DNA of 64,000 nucleotides from an uncultured Eubacteriales bacterium (GCA_902781945.1 CACZLE010000002.1:1-64000), one strand, 5' to 3'; shown: positions 53,267 through 62,370, counted from the first letter of the stretch. Notes: a model not told the origin generated them from the sequence alone. A program made the numbers and translations.

Positions 53267-54976
53267 TCACATTCTCTCCGGCGCTTCCATGCCGATGAGG
53301 TACATGCCGGTCTTGAGCACATTGCGCACCGCGTCAGTCAGCTGCACGCGGGCGGCCTGGGCGCTTTCCTCGCCGTCCAGGATACGGTGCTCATAATAGT
53401 ATTTGTTATAAGCCTTGGCGATATCCGTCACCGCGCGGGTGACCATGAAGGGCTCGTTGGTGCGGCAGGCGGCGCGCACGTCCTCGGGGAAACGGGCCAG
53501 CAGCCGCAGCACGGCCTGGGCCTCGTCGTCCTGCAGGGCGCTGTAATCGGGAGCGGCCTTGATCTCCCCTGCCTTGCGCATCACGGAGCAGCAGCGGGCG
53601 AAGGTGTACTGCACATAGGGGCCGGTCTCGCCGTCAAAGTTCAGCGCCCGATCCCACCAGAAGTCAATATCCTTGATGCGGCTGTTTTGCAGATCGGAAT
53701 AAACCACCGCACCCACGCCCACCTGCCGGGCCACCTCTTCCTTGTTTTCAAGGTTCGGATTCTTTTCGTTGATGACCTCCAGGGCCTTTTCCTGAGCGCG
53801 CTGGAGCAGGTCTTCCAGATAGATCACGCGGCCTTCGCGGGTGGACAGGGTCTGGCCTTCATAGCTGACCATGCCGAAGGCCACGTGCTCCAATTGATCC
53901 TTGGCCCAGGGATAGCCCATGAGCTCCACCACCTTGAACAGCTGGCGGAAATGCAGATCCTGCTGGTAGGCCACGATATACAGGCATTTATCAAAATGAT
54001 AGGTGTTTTTGCGATAGAACACGGCAGCCAGATCGCGGGTGGCGTACAGGGTGGCGCCGTCGCTCTTGACGGCCAGGAAAGGCGGCATCTTGTATTTCTC
54101 CAGATCCACCACCTGCGCACCCTCGGATTCGGTCAGCAAGCCCTTGTCCCGCAGCTCCTGCACCACAGCGCCGGTCTTATCGTGATAAAAGCTCTCCCCG
54201 GCGTAGCTGTCAAACTGCACGCCCAGCACGTCGTAGACCTTCATGGCGTCCTTGAGGGTGACTTCCTTGAACCAGTTGAAGATCTCCAGGGCTTCGGCGT
54301 CGCCGTCCTCGATGCGCTTGAACCAGGCGCGGCCCTCGTCCTCCAGTTCGGGATGCTCCTTGGCTTCTTCATGGAAGCGGACGTACAGGCGGGTCATCTC
54401 GTCCACGCCGCCCTTTTCCACTTCTTCCTTTACGCCCCAGCGCTTGTAGGCGCAGATCATCTTGCCAAACTGGGTGCCCCAGTCGCCCAAATGATTGATG
54501 GATACGGTTTTCCAGCCCAGGAAATCATAAATGCGGCGCAGCGAATTGCCGATCATGGTGGTGGACAGGTGGCCGATATGGAAACGCTTGGCAATGTTGA
54601 TGCTGGAATAGTCCATGCACACCGTCTTGCCCTGGCCGTCCTGGCCGCCGCCCCATTTTTCGGGGGCCGCCATCACTTTTTGCAGGGTATCCCGGGCAAA
54701 GTTCTCCCGGTTGAGGAAAAAATTGAGATAGCCGTTCACGTTTTCCGCCCGGCAAAGGTCCGGGGCGTTGACGGCGGCCTGCAGCTTTTGGGCGATCATG
54801 GGCGGGCCCATGCGCAGCGCCTTGGAGAGACGGAAGCAGGGAAAGGCAAAATCGCCCATTTTGCTGTCCGGCGGGACCTCCAGCAGCGATTCATAGTTCA
54901 TACCGGTTTCCACCCCGGGAAACGCCTGCTTGACAGCTTCTTCGATGACCTGCGCGATCATGCCCTTGATTTCCAT
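53267..54976 (-). CDS. argS: Arginyl-tRNA synthetase
   Basis: About 569 residues of class I ArgRS: the HIGH motif in SINIAKRFHIGHLSTTMIGN, the KMSKS-equivalent LSTREGRVI and a DALR anticodon domain with IAKAYNKYYYEHRIL near the end. The ATG at 54976 has GGAGGATGTC upstream. It heads the argS-dapF-dapL operon. No T-box precedes it. Confidence 0.96.
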   Translation of the reverse strand: MEIKGMIAQVIEEAVKQAFPGVETGMNYESLLEVPPDSKMGDFAFPCFRLSKALRMGPPMIAQKLQAAVNAPDLCRAENVNGYLNFFLNRENFARDTLQKVMAAPEKWGGGQDGQGKTVCMDYSSINIAKRFHIGHLSTTMIGNSLRRIYDFLGWKTVSINHLGDWGTQFGKMICAYKRWGVKEEVEKGGVDEMTRLYVRFHEEAKEHPELEDEGRAWFKRIEDGDAEALEIFNWFKEVTLKDAMKVYDVLGVQFDSYAGESFYHDKTGAVVQELRDKGLLTESEGAQVVDLEKYKMPPFLAVKSDGATLYATRDLAAVFYRKNTYHFDKCLYIVAYQQDLHFRQLFKVVELMGYPWAKDQLEHVAFGMVSYEGQTLSTREGRVIYLEDLLQRAQEKALEVINEKNPNLENKEEVARQVGVGAVVYSDLQNSRIKDIDFWWDRALNFDGETGPYVQYTFARCCSVMRKAGEIKAAPDYSALQDDEAQAVLRLLARFPEDVRAACRTNEPFMVTRAVTDIAKAYNKYYYEHRILDGEESAQAARVQLTDAVRNVLKTGMYLIGMEAPERM

Positions 54977-55009
54977 ACGACATCCTCCAATAAAATAGAT
55001 ACAAGGTTT

Positions 55010-55038
55010 ATTGTACCATGATTGACCCAATTTGACAA
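55010..55038 (-). promoter_or_regulatory. Promoter of argS-dapF-dapL
   Basis: On the minus strand TTGTCA (55038-55033), 17 bases and TACAAT (55015-55010), about 30 bases before the ATG. Confidence 0.78.
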
Positions 55039-55102
55039 TGTTCCGCATGGTTCGCTTGTATATTTTTTATTTCATGCGGCAGTAGAAAAAGCGGCGGCGG
55101 CA

Positions 55103-55111
55103 TGCTATAAT
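55103..55111 (+). promoter_or_regulatory. Extended -10 promoter of the amidotransferase operon
   Basis: TGCTATAAT (55103-55111) is an extended -10 with a perfect hexamer about 30 bases before the ATG at 55144. No good -35 is present, as is usual for this class. Confidence 0.6.
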
Positions 55112-55143
55112 GGATGCAGCATTTCTGATCGGGAGGGATTTCC

Positions 55144-55848
55144 ATGAAACCCATCATCGGCCTGACCCCCAGCTGGGACAACGAAAACAAGCGCCTTGCC
55201 ATTCCGCAGGATTATATATTCGCCGTGCTGGACGCCGGCGGCACCCCGGTGGTGATCCCGCCCATGGAGGACGCGGATCAGCTCTGCGCCGCCCTGGACC
55301 GCTGCGACGGGCTGCTGCTCAGCGGCGGGGACGACGTGTGCCCCACCCTCTACGGCGAGGAGATCCTGCCCCTCTGCGGCGATCTGACCCACGAGCGCGA
55401 CCACAGCGAGCCCATTCTGATCCGCCACGCCATCGATAAAGGATTGCCCATCCTGGGCATCTGCCGGGGCATTGAAATCCTGAACGTCGCCCTGGGCGGG
55501 TCCCTTTATCAGGATCTGGCGGAGCAATTCGGCAAAACGATCCTGCATCCCCGCCACGATATCCCCGGCGGTGACGCACACATGATGCGCTATGTGCCCG
55601 GCACGCTGCTGCATGAGATCATGGGCATAGACGAGGGCCCTGTCAACAGCCGCCATCATCAGGCCATCAAAAAGCTGGCCCCCGGCATGAAGGCCAATGC
55701 CTTCGCCCCCGACGGGCTCACCGAGGGCATGGAGGCGGAGGACGGACGGCCCATCCTGGCAGTGCAATGGCATCCGGAGACCATTCAGCGCCGTCTGCCC
55801 GAGCAATTGAACATCTTCAAATGGCTGGTGCGGGAGGCCGGCAAATGA
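55144..55848 (+). CDS. Class I glutamine amidotransferase-like hydrolase (peptidase C26/PuuD type)
   Basis: The 234 residues have the C26 set: LLLSGGDDVCPTLYGE, ILGICRGIEILNVALGG with nucleophile Cys, NSRHHQAIKKL and AVQWHPE. PuuD-type enzymes split gamma-glutamyl amides such as gamma-glutamyl-GABA. The true substrate here is unknown. It shares four bases with the phosphoesterase gene. Confidence 0.9.
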   Translation: MKPIIGLTPSWDNENKRLAIPQDYIFAVLDAGGTPVVIPPMEDADQLCAALDRCDGLLLSGGDDVCPTLYGEEILPLCGDLTHERDHSEPILIRHAIDKGLPILGICRGIEILNVALGGSLYQDLAEQFGKTILHPRHDIPGGDAHMMRYVPGTLLHEIMGIDEGPVNSRHHQAIKKLAPGMKANAFAPDGLTEGMEAEDGRPILAVQWHPETIQRRLPEQLNIFKWLVREAGK

Positions 55849-56570
55849 GGATCGCGCTGGTAGCCGATCTGCACGGCAATCTGCCCGCCACCGAGGCGGT
55901 GGACGCCGATATCCGCCGCCGGGGCGTGGATACCGTCTGGTGTCTGGGCGACCTGGTGGGCAAGGGGCCTTCCTCAGCGGAGACCTTCGACTGGGCCATG
56001 GCCAACTGTGCCGTGATCCTGCGGGGCAACTGGGACGAGGGTATCGCCCTGCGGCAATTTGCGGCCAACGATCAATATTATTATGCCCAATTGGGCGAAA
56101 AGCGCATGCGGCAATTAGGCGAACTGCCCCTGGAGCATCACGCGTGGCTGTCGGGGCGGCACGTGCGGCTGATTCATGGGCGGCCCGTCATGGAGACCCT
56201 GCAATCCACCTGGGAGCCGGAAAAGGCGCTGGATTGGCTGTTTGAGCCTGATTTTGACGTGGTGGGCTATGGCGACATCCATCACGCAGGGCTGCGCACC
56301 CTGAACGGCAACCGCATCCTGTTCAGCCTGGGCAGCGTGGGCGACAGCATCCGCGTCCCCATGGCGCAATACATCATTTTGACCTGCAAAGAAGGCAAAC
56401 AAAAGGCAGGCTTCGACCTGCAATTCATCTATCTGACCTATGATGTGGACCGGGCCGTGCGGGACGCGGAGCAGTCTCCCGGCATGCCTCAGCGGCAGGC
56501 CTACATTCAGGAGGTCACCACCGGCGTATACGGCAGAGTGCCGCCCGCAAGCAAGGGCGGCGCTGTATGA
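55845..56570 (+). CDS. YfcE/MJ0936-type metallophosphoesterase
   Basis: About 241 residues: VADLHGNLPA, CLGDLVGKGP, RGNWDEG (Trp where many have His or Asn-His), LIHGRP and GYGDIHHA. The fold is that of small calcineurin-type phosphodiesterases. The substrate is unknown. Its ATG overlaps the stop before it, and its own stop overlaps the GDPD start, so three genes are tightly coupled. Confidence 0.88.
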   Translation: MRIALVADLHGNLPATEAVDADIRRRGVDTVWCLGDLVGKGPSSAETFDWAMANCAVILRGNWDEGIALRQFAANDQYYYAQLGEKRMRQLGELPLEHHAWLSGRHVRLIHGRPVMETLQSTWEPEKALDWLFEPDFDVVGYGDIHHAGLRTLNGNRILFSLGSVGDSIRVPMAQYIILTCKEGKQKAGFDLQFIYLTYDVDRAVRDAEQSPGMPQRQAYIQEVTTGVYGRVPPASKGGAV

Positions 56571-58342
56571 GCGCGTTCCGGCAGGTCTGGGCGCTGCTGC
56601 GCAAAAGCGGCAGGGCCATTTTTCTGTTTGAGGCCGTGTACAAAATGGCGGCGGCAGCGCTGTTTCTGCCCTTGTTCAATCTGCTGTTCGGCGGCCTGAT
56701 GCGCCTGACGGGCATCCGCTATCTGACGGCGGAAAATCTGGCCGCCTTTGTTTTTCATCCCCTGTCGCTGCTGCTCTGGCTGGTGCTTGTGGCCGCCGTT
56801 TCCCTTTACACGCTGGTGGATATCGGCGTGGTTGTCTGGCTGCTGCGGCAAGAAACATGCAGCATCCCCGCCGCCCTGCGCCAGGTGTTTACAGCCCTTC
56901 GGCGCGGGAAAAAGCTCAGCAATCTGTGGATGCTGCTCCATCTGCCGCTGCTGGCCCTGGGCATGCACCTGGGCGTGGGTGCCGCGCTGATGGCCACGGT
57001 GCGCATCCCCCTGCCCATCTCCGCCTACCTGGCGGCCCATCCCCTGCTGCCCATTGGGGCGGGGATCGCGCTGCTGGCGGGCAGCTATTGGGGCGTGCGC
57101 TGGATCTACGCCGTGGTGATCCATGTTCTGGAGGGCTTGCCTTTTCTGGATGCCTGCCGCAGGAGCAGCCGCCTCAGCCGGGGCAGGCGCGGTGAGCTCT
57201 TTCTGCGGCTGCTGGGGACGCAGTGCGCGCTGATCGTCTTTTACGCGCTGCTGGCCCTGGCGGGCATCCTGGTGATCCGCCTGATCTCGGCCAGCCTGGC
57301 TCGCTCCTTTCTGACCAGCCACGTGCTGACCTTCCTGACGGCGGCCCTGCTGGTCATCAGCATGCTGTCCATCCCCCTGAACTACGCGCTGATCTATGCT
57401 TTTTATCGCCAGACCCACCAGGCCTTGCCAGAAACATGGTCCATGCCGGAGGTTTCCGACAAAAGGAAGCGGCTGCGCAAGCTGTTTGGCCTGCTGGCCC
57501 TGGCGCTGTCCCTGGCCGGATGCCTGCTGATCCTCTATCGCTTTCAGCGCGGCCACTATAATCTGTCCATCGAGCACCTGCGCGTCACCGAGATCACCGG
57601 CCACCGCGGGGCCTCCAAAAATTATCCCGAAAACACCATGGCGGCCTTTGCGGGGGCCTGGGAGGACGGGGCGGACTGGATCGAGCTGGACGTGCAGCAG
57701 AGCCGGGACGGCGTGATCTTCTGCATGCATGACAGCAGCTTCCAGCGCACCGCCGGTCTTCGGAAAAACGCGTGGGAATTGACCTGGGAGGAAATCAGCC
57801 AATTGGACGCGGGCAGTTTTCTCGGCCCGGAGCACGCGGGCGAGCCCATCCCCACCCTGGCGGAGGCCGTGGATTTCGCCCGCTGGCATCATATCCGCCT
57901 GAACATCGAGCTCAAGCCCACAGGCAGAGAAAGGGACTTTGAGCAGGCGGTGGTAGACATCATCCGGGAATACGGCTTTGAGGACGACTGCGTGATCACC
58001 TCCCAGAAATACGCCGCCCTGGAGCGGGTAAAGGCAATCGCGCCGGAAATCGAAACGGTATACGTGATGCCCGTAGCCATCGGAAACATCGAATGGCTGA
58101 CGGCGGCGGACCATTTCAGCGTGTCCTATCATTTTATCAGCCGCGGCATGGTTTCCCGCATCCATCAGGCGGGCAAGCAGATCTACGCCTGGACGGTGAA
58201 CCGCCGGGACATCATGGAACGCATGATCGACCTGGGCGTGGACAATATCATCACCGACAACATCGCCCTGGCCCGGCAATGCGTATCCGCCGACGCCGCC
58301 AGCGAGCTGGTGACCACGCTGCTGGACGAAATCGCCGAATAA
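56567..58342 (+). CDS. Membrane glycerophosphodiester phosphodiesterase
   Basis: The 591 residues hold about eight membrane segments (1-330) of the GDPD membrane-domain type and then a GDPD barrel (about 343-585) with TGHRGASKNYPENT, ELDVQQSRDGVIFCMHD and NIELKP. It splits glycerophosphodiesters, for instance from lipoteichoic acid or lipid turnover, at the membrane. It ends the plus-strand operon. Confidence 0.93.
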   Translation: MSAFRQVWALLRKSGRAIFLFEAVYKMAAAALFLPLFNLLFGGLMRLTGIRYLTAENLAAFVFHPLSLLLWLVLVAAVSLYTLVDIGVVVWLLRQETCSIPAALRQVFTALRRGKKLSNLWMLLHLPLLALGMHLGVGAALMATVRIPLPISAYLAAHPLLPIGAGIALLAGSYWGVRWIYAVVIHVLEGLPFLDACRRSSRLSRGRRGELFLRLLGTQCALIVFYALLALAGILVIRLISASLARSFLTSHVLTFLTAALLVISMLSIPLNYALIYAFYRQTHQALPETWSMPEVSDKRKRLRKLFGLLALALSLAGCLLILYRFQRGHYNLSIEHLRVTEITGHRGASKNYPENTMAAFAGAWEDGADWIELDVQQSRDGVIFCMHDSSFQRTAGLRKNAWELTWEEISQLDAGSFLGPEHAGEPIPTLAEAVDFARWHHIRLNIELKPTGRERDFEQAVVDIIREYGFEDDCVITSQKYAALERVKAIAPEIETVYVMPVAIGNIEWLTAADHFSVSYHFISRGMVSRIHQAGKQIYAWTVNRRDIMERMIDLGVDNIITDNIALARQCVSADAASELVTTLLDEIAE

Positions 58343-58366
58343 AAAAGTTGCCCGGCAGCCTTTTTT
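58341..58366. terminator. Possible bidirectional terminator between convergent genes
   Basis: An A6 run, a short palindrome around TTGCCCGGCAG and a T6 run lie between the GDPD stop and the TrhA stop. The stem is short and almost without a loop, so efficiency is uncertain. Confidence 0.45.
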
Positions 58367-59018
58367 ATAGCAAATATTGATAGATCCCCCAGAAATGGAA
58401 GAAGGTGCCCAGCAGGCAGAAAATGTGAAAGACCGAATGGATATAGCGCTTGCGGGAACCCAAACCGTAAAGGACGGAGCCCACGGTATACATCACGCCG
58501 CCCAGGATCAGAAAGCGCACGCCCGCGCTCCCCATCGTTTGCAGCAGCTGCGGGATGCCGATGAGGATGGACCAGCCGCTGACCAGATGGCAGATGACCT
58601 GCGGGCCCTTGAAGCGGTCCACGCTGATGGCGGTGAGGGTGACGCCCAGGGCCGTGAAAGCGGCGGTGAGGCCAAACAGCGCCCAGCCCAGCGCTCCGCC
58701 CACCCCCAGCAGGGCAGCGGGCAGATAGGTGCCCAGCACCAGCACATAAACGTTGCAATGATCCAGCACCCGCAGCACCTTTTTGCCCGCCAGATTGCGG
58801 GACAGGGCATGATAAACGCAGGAGTTGGTATACAGCAGGATCATGGACGCGCCGAAAACGGATACGCAGGTCACGGCCAGGGCTCCGTGGGCGCGCAGGA
58901 GCAGCAGCTCCAGGGCATAAACGCTGAGGGCCGCGCCGATCCCGTGGGAAATGGCGTTGAAAAGCTCCTCCCCCAGCGTGTAAGAAGGCACTTTGACGCG
59001 CAAAGCATGTGCGGACAT
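58365..59018 (-). CDS. trhA: TrhA/hemolysin III family membrane protein
   Basis: The 217 residues have seven membrane segments and PAQR/hemolysin III marks: ELFNAISHGIGA, YHAL, RVLDHCNVYVLVLGTYLP and SVFHIFCLLGTFFHFWGIY, with the His and Asp that bind zinc. In other bacteria the family acts in membrane lipid homeostasis. AAAGGAG precedes the ATG and a perfect promoter lies upstream. Confidence 0.92.
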   Translation of the reverse strand: MSAHALRVKVPSYTLGEELFNAISHGIGAALSVYALELLLLRAHGALAVTCVSVFGASMILLYTNSCVYHALSRNLAGKKVLRVLDHCNVYVLVLGTYLPAALLGVGGALGWALFGLTAAFTALGVTLTAISVDRFKGPQVICHLVSGWSILIGIPQLLQTMGSAGVRFLILGGVMYTVGSVLYGLGSRKRYIHSVFHIFCLLGTFFHFWGIYQYLL

Positions 59019-59048
59019 CGTTTTTCTCCTTTCATGATTTTCAAAAGT

Positions 59049-59077
59049 ATTATATCTAATATTTTATATTATGTCAA
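59049..59077 (-). promoter_or_regulatory. Consensus promoter of trhA
   Basis: On the minus strand TTGACA (59077-59072), 17 AT-only or AT-rich bases and TATAAT (59054-59049), both perfect. Confidence 0.88.
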
Positions 59078-59087
59078 GCGTAAAATA

Positions 59088-59120
59088 AAACGAGCTCTTC
59101 TGTTTACGAAGAGCTCGTTT
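59088..59120 (-). terminator. Terminator after the L,D-transpeptidase gene
   Basis: AAACGAGCTCTT / AAGAGCTCGTTT (59120-59109, 59099-59088), a perfect 12-bp stem, followed by TATTTTACG on the minus strand. Confidence 0.82.
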
Positions 59121-59123
59121 GCG

Positions 59124-60794
59124 TTATTCAGCCGCCGTCTCTGTGGGAGCGGGCGTTTCCGTCATCACGGGCGCAGGGCTGGGCGTGGGCGGCGGGGTGG
59201 GCGTGGCCGTGGGTTCCGGGGTGGCCTTGGCGTCCCCGTAAAGGCGGCTCAGAGTGGCGCTGCCCGCCACGCCATCGACGGAGAGGCCCACGGATTTCTG
59301 ATAGGCCTTCACCGCGCTGATGGTGCCGCCGCGATACACGCCGGTGACGGTACCGGTATAGAAGCCCAGTTCCTTCAGCCGCATTTGCAGCCAGTATACA
59401 TCCTCGCCCTTGCTGTTTTCAGAGAGCTTGCGGATGGTCTCCGGCGGATTTTTGCTGTCGTAGACCGGAGCCGCTGACGGCGTGGGCGTGATGTAATTGA
59501 TATGGGTTTCGGGGTTGATGGAGCCCGGCTTGATGGCCGCCACCAGCTCGGGGTCCTTGGGCGCGTCGTCATGGATCCACACCTGCACGCCCGCGCCGCA
59601 GTTGTTATAGATCCACCGGGCGTCCGGCACCGTCAGACGGATGCAGCCGTGAGAAGCCCGGCGGCCCAGGGCGTTGAAGGAACCCACCTTCAATTTGGTG
59701 GTGTCGTACTCCTCGTAAATAACGGAATGGAAGGCGATGTTGGGGTTGATCTGGGTCCAATACTGGGCGGTGCCGTTGCCCCACTTGGGGAACTGGGCCC
59801 ACAGGGCCCTGCGGCCACTCAGCGTCCAGGTGCCGATATCGCTGGGATAGCCCGTGGTGCCGGTGGAGCACAGGAAGGCGCGGTAGAGCACCGTGAACTC
59901 GTCGTTTTCGTCCCGGGTATAGACCTTGGTAACCTGATTGGCCACGTCCACCTCGATGAAATAGGGCACGGGCGTGGGCGGCACAGGGGTGGCGGAAGCG
60001 GGCACGGCGGTGTCGCTGAACAGGGCTTCCCAGGTTTCCTTGCCCGCCACTCCGTCCACTTTGAGCGCGTTATGCTGTTGGAAGGCCTTGACGGCGCTGG
60101 TGGTGCGGGCATAATAGCCCGTGGTGATCTGGCCCTCGTAAAAGCCCAGGGCAGCCAGCCGCTCCTGGAGATAGCGCACGCGGACGTTCTGGTCGCCGTT
60201 GCGCAGCGTGCCCTTGAAGGTCAGATCCGGCGTGGGCGTGGGCGCCGGGGTGGGCGTGGGCACGGGAGTCGGCGTCGGGGTGGGAACGGGCGTGGGCGTG
60301 GGCAAGGGCACGGTTCCGGAATAGAGCAGCTCCTGAGTCTTGACATCGGCGATACCGGTGGACTCCAGGCCGTTGGCCGCCTGGAAGGCCGCCACGCCCG
60401 CCCGGGTGTTCCTGAGGTAATTGCCGCTGATCTTATCCTGATAGTAGCCGTACAGCGTCAGGGCCTCCTGGAGCAGGGACACGTCCTTGCCGGACATGTC
60501 GTACTTGAGCACGCGGTAGCAATCCCCCGCGATCACGGCCAGAGTGTCCCCGTCGGCGACGCCTGTGACCGGCAGGCCGTAGGCTTCCTGCACCCGCTGC
60601 ACGGCGCTGCGGGTCAGGCTGCCGAATTCGCCGCTGAGGGGGCCGTTATAATAGAGCTTATCCTTCAAGGTCGTCTGCATCTCCAGCACGGCGTCGCTCT
60701 TGTCGCCGTATTTCAGGGCGGCGGGCGCCTCCTCCGCCCAGGCGGCGGAGACAAACGTGAGCAGGACACAGACGATCAACACCAAACGCTTCAT
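59124..60794 (-). CDS. Secreted L,D-transpeptidase with four peptidoglycan-binding repeats
   Basis: The 556 residues start with a Sec signal peptide (about 1-20, ending AWA). PG_binding_1 repeats lie at about 28-90, 95-160, 195-260 and 455-520. A Pro/Thr linker (about 163-188) stands in the middle. The YkuD catalytic domain (about 275-410) has ASHGCIRLTVPDARWIY with the active Cys. Another Pro/Thr-rich tail closes the chain. It crosslinks stem peptides between DAP residues. Three binding repeats before and one after the catalytic domain is an uncommon order. Confidence 0.93.
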   Translation of the reverse strand: MKRLVLIVCVLLTFVSAAWAEEAPAALKYGDKSDAVLEMQTTLKDKLYYNGPLSGEFGSLTRSAVQRVQEAYGLPVTGVADGDTLAVIAGDCYRVLKYDMSGKDVSLLQEALTLYGYYQDKISGNYLRNTRAGVAAFQAANGLESTGIADVKTQELLYSGTVPLPTPTPVPTPTPTPVPTPTPAPTPTPDLTFKGTLRNGDQNVRVRYLQERLAALGFYEGQITTGYYARTTSAVKAFQQHNALKVDGVAGKETWEALFSDTAVPASATPVPPTPVPYFIEVDVANQVTKVYTRDENDEFTVLYRAFLCSTGTTGYPSDIGTWTLSGRRALWAQFPKWGNGTAQYWTQINPNIAFHSVIYEEYDTTKLKVGSFNALGRRASHGCIRLTVPDARWIYNNCGAGVQVWIHDDAPKDPELVAAIKPGSINPETHINYITPTPSAAPVYDSKNPPETIRKLSENSKGEDVYWLQMRLKELGFYTGTVTGVYRGGTISAVKAYQKSVGLSVDGVAGSATLSRLYGDAKATPEPTATPTPPPTPSPAPVMTETPAPTETAAE

Positions 60795-60807
60795 GCGGTA
60801 CTCCTCT

Positions 60808-60823
60808 CGGAATGAATTCCGAT
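60808..60823 (-). promoter_or_regulatory. Palindrome in the transpeptidase leader
   Basis: TCGGAAT / ATTCCGA with a two-base centre lies directly before the ribosome site (GAGGAG). It could be an operator or a small RNA hairpin that limits translation. Confidence 0.35.
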
Positions 60824-60840
60824 GTAAAATGCGTGATCAT

Positions 60841-60869
60841 ATTGTAATAAATTCGTCACAAAATTGCAA
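60841..60869 (-). promoter_or_regulatory. Promoter of the L,D-transpeptidase gene
   Basis: On the minus strand TTGCAA (60869-60864), 17 bases, TACAAT (60846-60841). Confidence 0.72.
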
Positions 60870-60906
60870 GCGGTAGTTCCTGTAAAATGTGAACTTCACG
60901 ATGCGT

Positions 60907-62028
60907 TCATCTTACCTGTACGATCTGGGCGATTGCGTCCCCGAGGCTGTCAATTTCCGCCTCCGTGGAGAAGGGCCCCACGCTGGCCCGCACGGTTCCC
61001 TGGGTGCCCAGCCACCGGTGCATGCAGGGGGCGCAATGGAGGCCGCCCCGCAGGCAGAAGCCCCTGCGGTCCAGCAGATCGGCGATCTCGGCACACTCCC
61101 GACCCTGAAGATTGAAGCTGAGCACGCCCACGCGGGGCGCTTCGCCGTCGCCGTAGACAGTTACCTCCGGAATGGCGGAAAGACGGCTCCGCAGCTTGTC
61201 GATCAGGTAGGTTTCATACTCATGGATGGCCGCGCCGTGGGTACGCACGAACCGCGCCCCCTGGAGGAGCCCCGCGATGGCGGGCAATTGGAGGGTGCCG
61301 CTTTCGTAGCGGTCCGGCAGGATATCCGGCTGGTGGACGCTCTCGCTGGCGGAGCCGGTGCCGCCCTCCCGCAGGGGCCGCGGGGAGACGTTCTCCCCCA
61401 CATAGAGGATGCCCGTGCCCATGGGGCCCAGCAGGCCCTTATGCCCCGGCATGGCGATCATATCCGCGCCGGTATCCTTTAAATCCAGCGTTCCGGCGGA
61501 TTGGGCGGCGTCCAGCAGCACCGGGATCCCGAACCCATGGGCGGCGGCGATCAGCGCGCGCACCGGCTGCACCGTGCCCGTCACATTGCTGGCATGGGTC
61601 AGGACGCACAGGGCGGTGCCGGGCTGCACGGCCTCGCTGATAGCTTCCGGCGCGATCAGCCCGTTTTCATTGGCCCGCAGGACGCTGAGGGTGATTTCGC
61701 CCCGCTGCTCCAGCCCTGCCAGCGGGCGCATCACGGCGTTATGGGCGTCGTGAGTCACCAACACGTGGTCGCCCCGATGCAGCAGGCCGCGAATGGCCAT
61801 ATTGAGGGCGTCCGTGCAATTGAGGGTAAAGATCACCCGCTCGGGCACGCCGCCCAGCAGCTCGGCCACCGCCTCCCGGCAGGCGTCCGTCACCCGGCCC
61901 GCCCGCAGAGCCGCCTTATGGCCGCCGCGGCCCGGGTTGCCGAAGGGCTGCATCATCACCCCGGCCACCGCCCGCAGGACCTGCGGCGGCTTGGGGAAGC
62001 TGGTGGCCGCGTTATCCAAATAAATCAT
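60907..62028 (-). CDS. Cysteine desulfurase-family aminotransferase (class V)
   Basis: The 373 residues have LDNAATSFPKPPQV, THDAHNAVMRPL, LLDAAQSAGT, the PLP lysine in MPGHKGLLGPMGTG and the persulfide Cys in GLHCAPCMHRWLGT. This is the EGD-type desulfurase branch often seen with selenium/sulfur carrier genes. It takes sulfur or selenium from cysteine or selenocysteine. It is divergent from a DUF3343 gene across a palindrome. Confidence 0.92.
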   Translation of the reverse strand: MIYLDNAATSFPKPPQVLRAVAGVMMQPFGNPGRGGHKAALRAGRVTDACREAVAELLGGVPERVIFTLNCTDALNMAIRGLLHRGDHVLVTHDAHNAVMRPLAGLEQRGEITLSVLRANENGLIAPEAISEAVQPGTALCVLTHASNVTGTVQPVRALIAAAHGFGIPVLLDAAQSAGTLDLKDTGADMIAMPGHKGLLGPMGTGILYVGENVSPRPLREGGTGSASESVHQPDILPDRYESGTLQLPAIAGLLQGARFVRTHGAAIHEYETYLIDKLRSRLSAIPEVTVYGDGEAPRVGVLSFNLQGRECAEIADLLDRRGFCLRGGLHCAPCMHRWLGTQGTVRASVGPFSTEAEIDSLGDAIAQIVQVR

Positions 62029-62059
62029 CGCATATCCTCCCGAACGCGGTGCGCCCGCC

Positions 62060-62079
62060 GTTCATAGGATACTATGAAC
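62060..62079. promoter_or_regulatory. Perfect palindrome between divergent genes
   Basis: GTTCATAG / CTATGAAC with a 4-base centre lies midway between the two divergent starts (62028 and 62101), where both promoters must lie. It is a good candidate operator for joint control. Confidence 0.5.
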
Positions 62080-62100
62080 GCAAAAAGGAGGACATGCGAT

Positions 62101-62370
62101 ATGCAGGAAATATTCGGCATTGCGGCCTTTCGCTCCCGGCAGCAGGTGACGCGCTTCGACGCGGCCCTGCGGCGAAACGGCATCCGCTCCCAGGTGATCA
62201 GCACGCCCCGGGACGTTTCCATCGGCTGCGGTCTCAGCGTGCGCTTTGAAATGCGGGACGCGCCCACCGTGCAGCAGGTGTACCGGCAAACGCGGCCCGG
62301 CAACCTGATCGGCTTTTATCGGGTGGAACGCAATGGGAACGGCAGGCCCTTGGTGACGCCGCTATACTGA
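62101..62370 (+). CDS. DUF3343 putative Se/S carrier protein
   Basis: The 89 residues match the DUF3343 pattern: IFGIAAFRSRQQVTRFDAAL, VISTPRDVSIGCGLSVRFEM, with the single Cys in the SIGCGLS loop that is thought to carry the chalcogen. AAAGGAGG lies nine bases before the ATG. Pairing with a desulfurase in divergent order supports a role in sulfur or selenium transfer. Confidence 0.88.
   Translation: MQEIFGIAAFRSRQQVTRFDAALRRNGIRSQVISTPRDVSIGCGLSVRFEMRDAPTVQQVYRQTRPGNLIGFYRVERNGNGRPLVTPLY

Noticed and set aside
60225..60310. GGGCGTG-type short repeats
   Set aside because: They encode the Pro/Thr linker of the L,D-transpeptidase.
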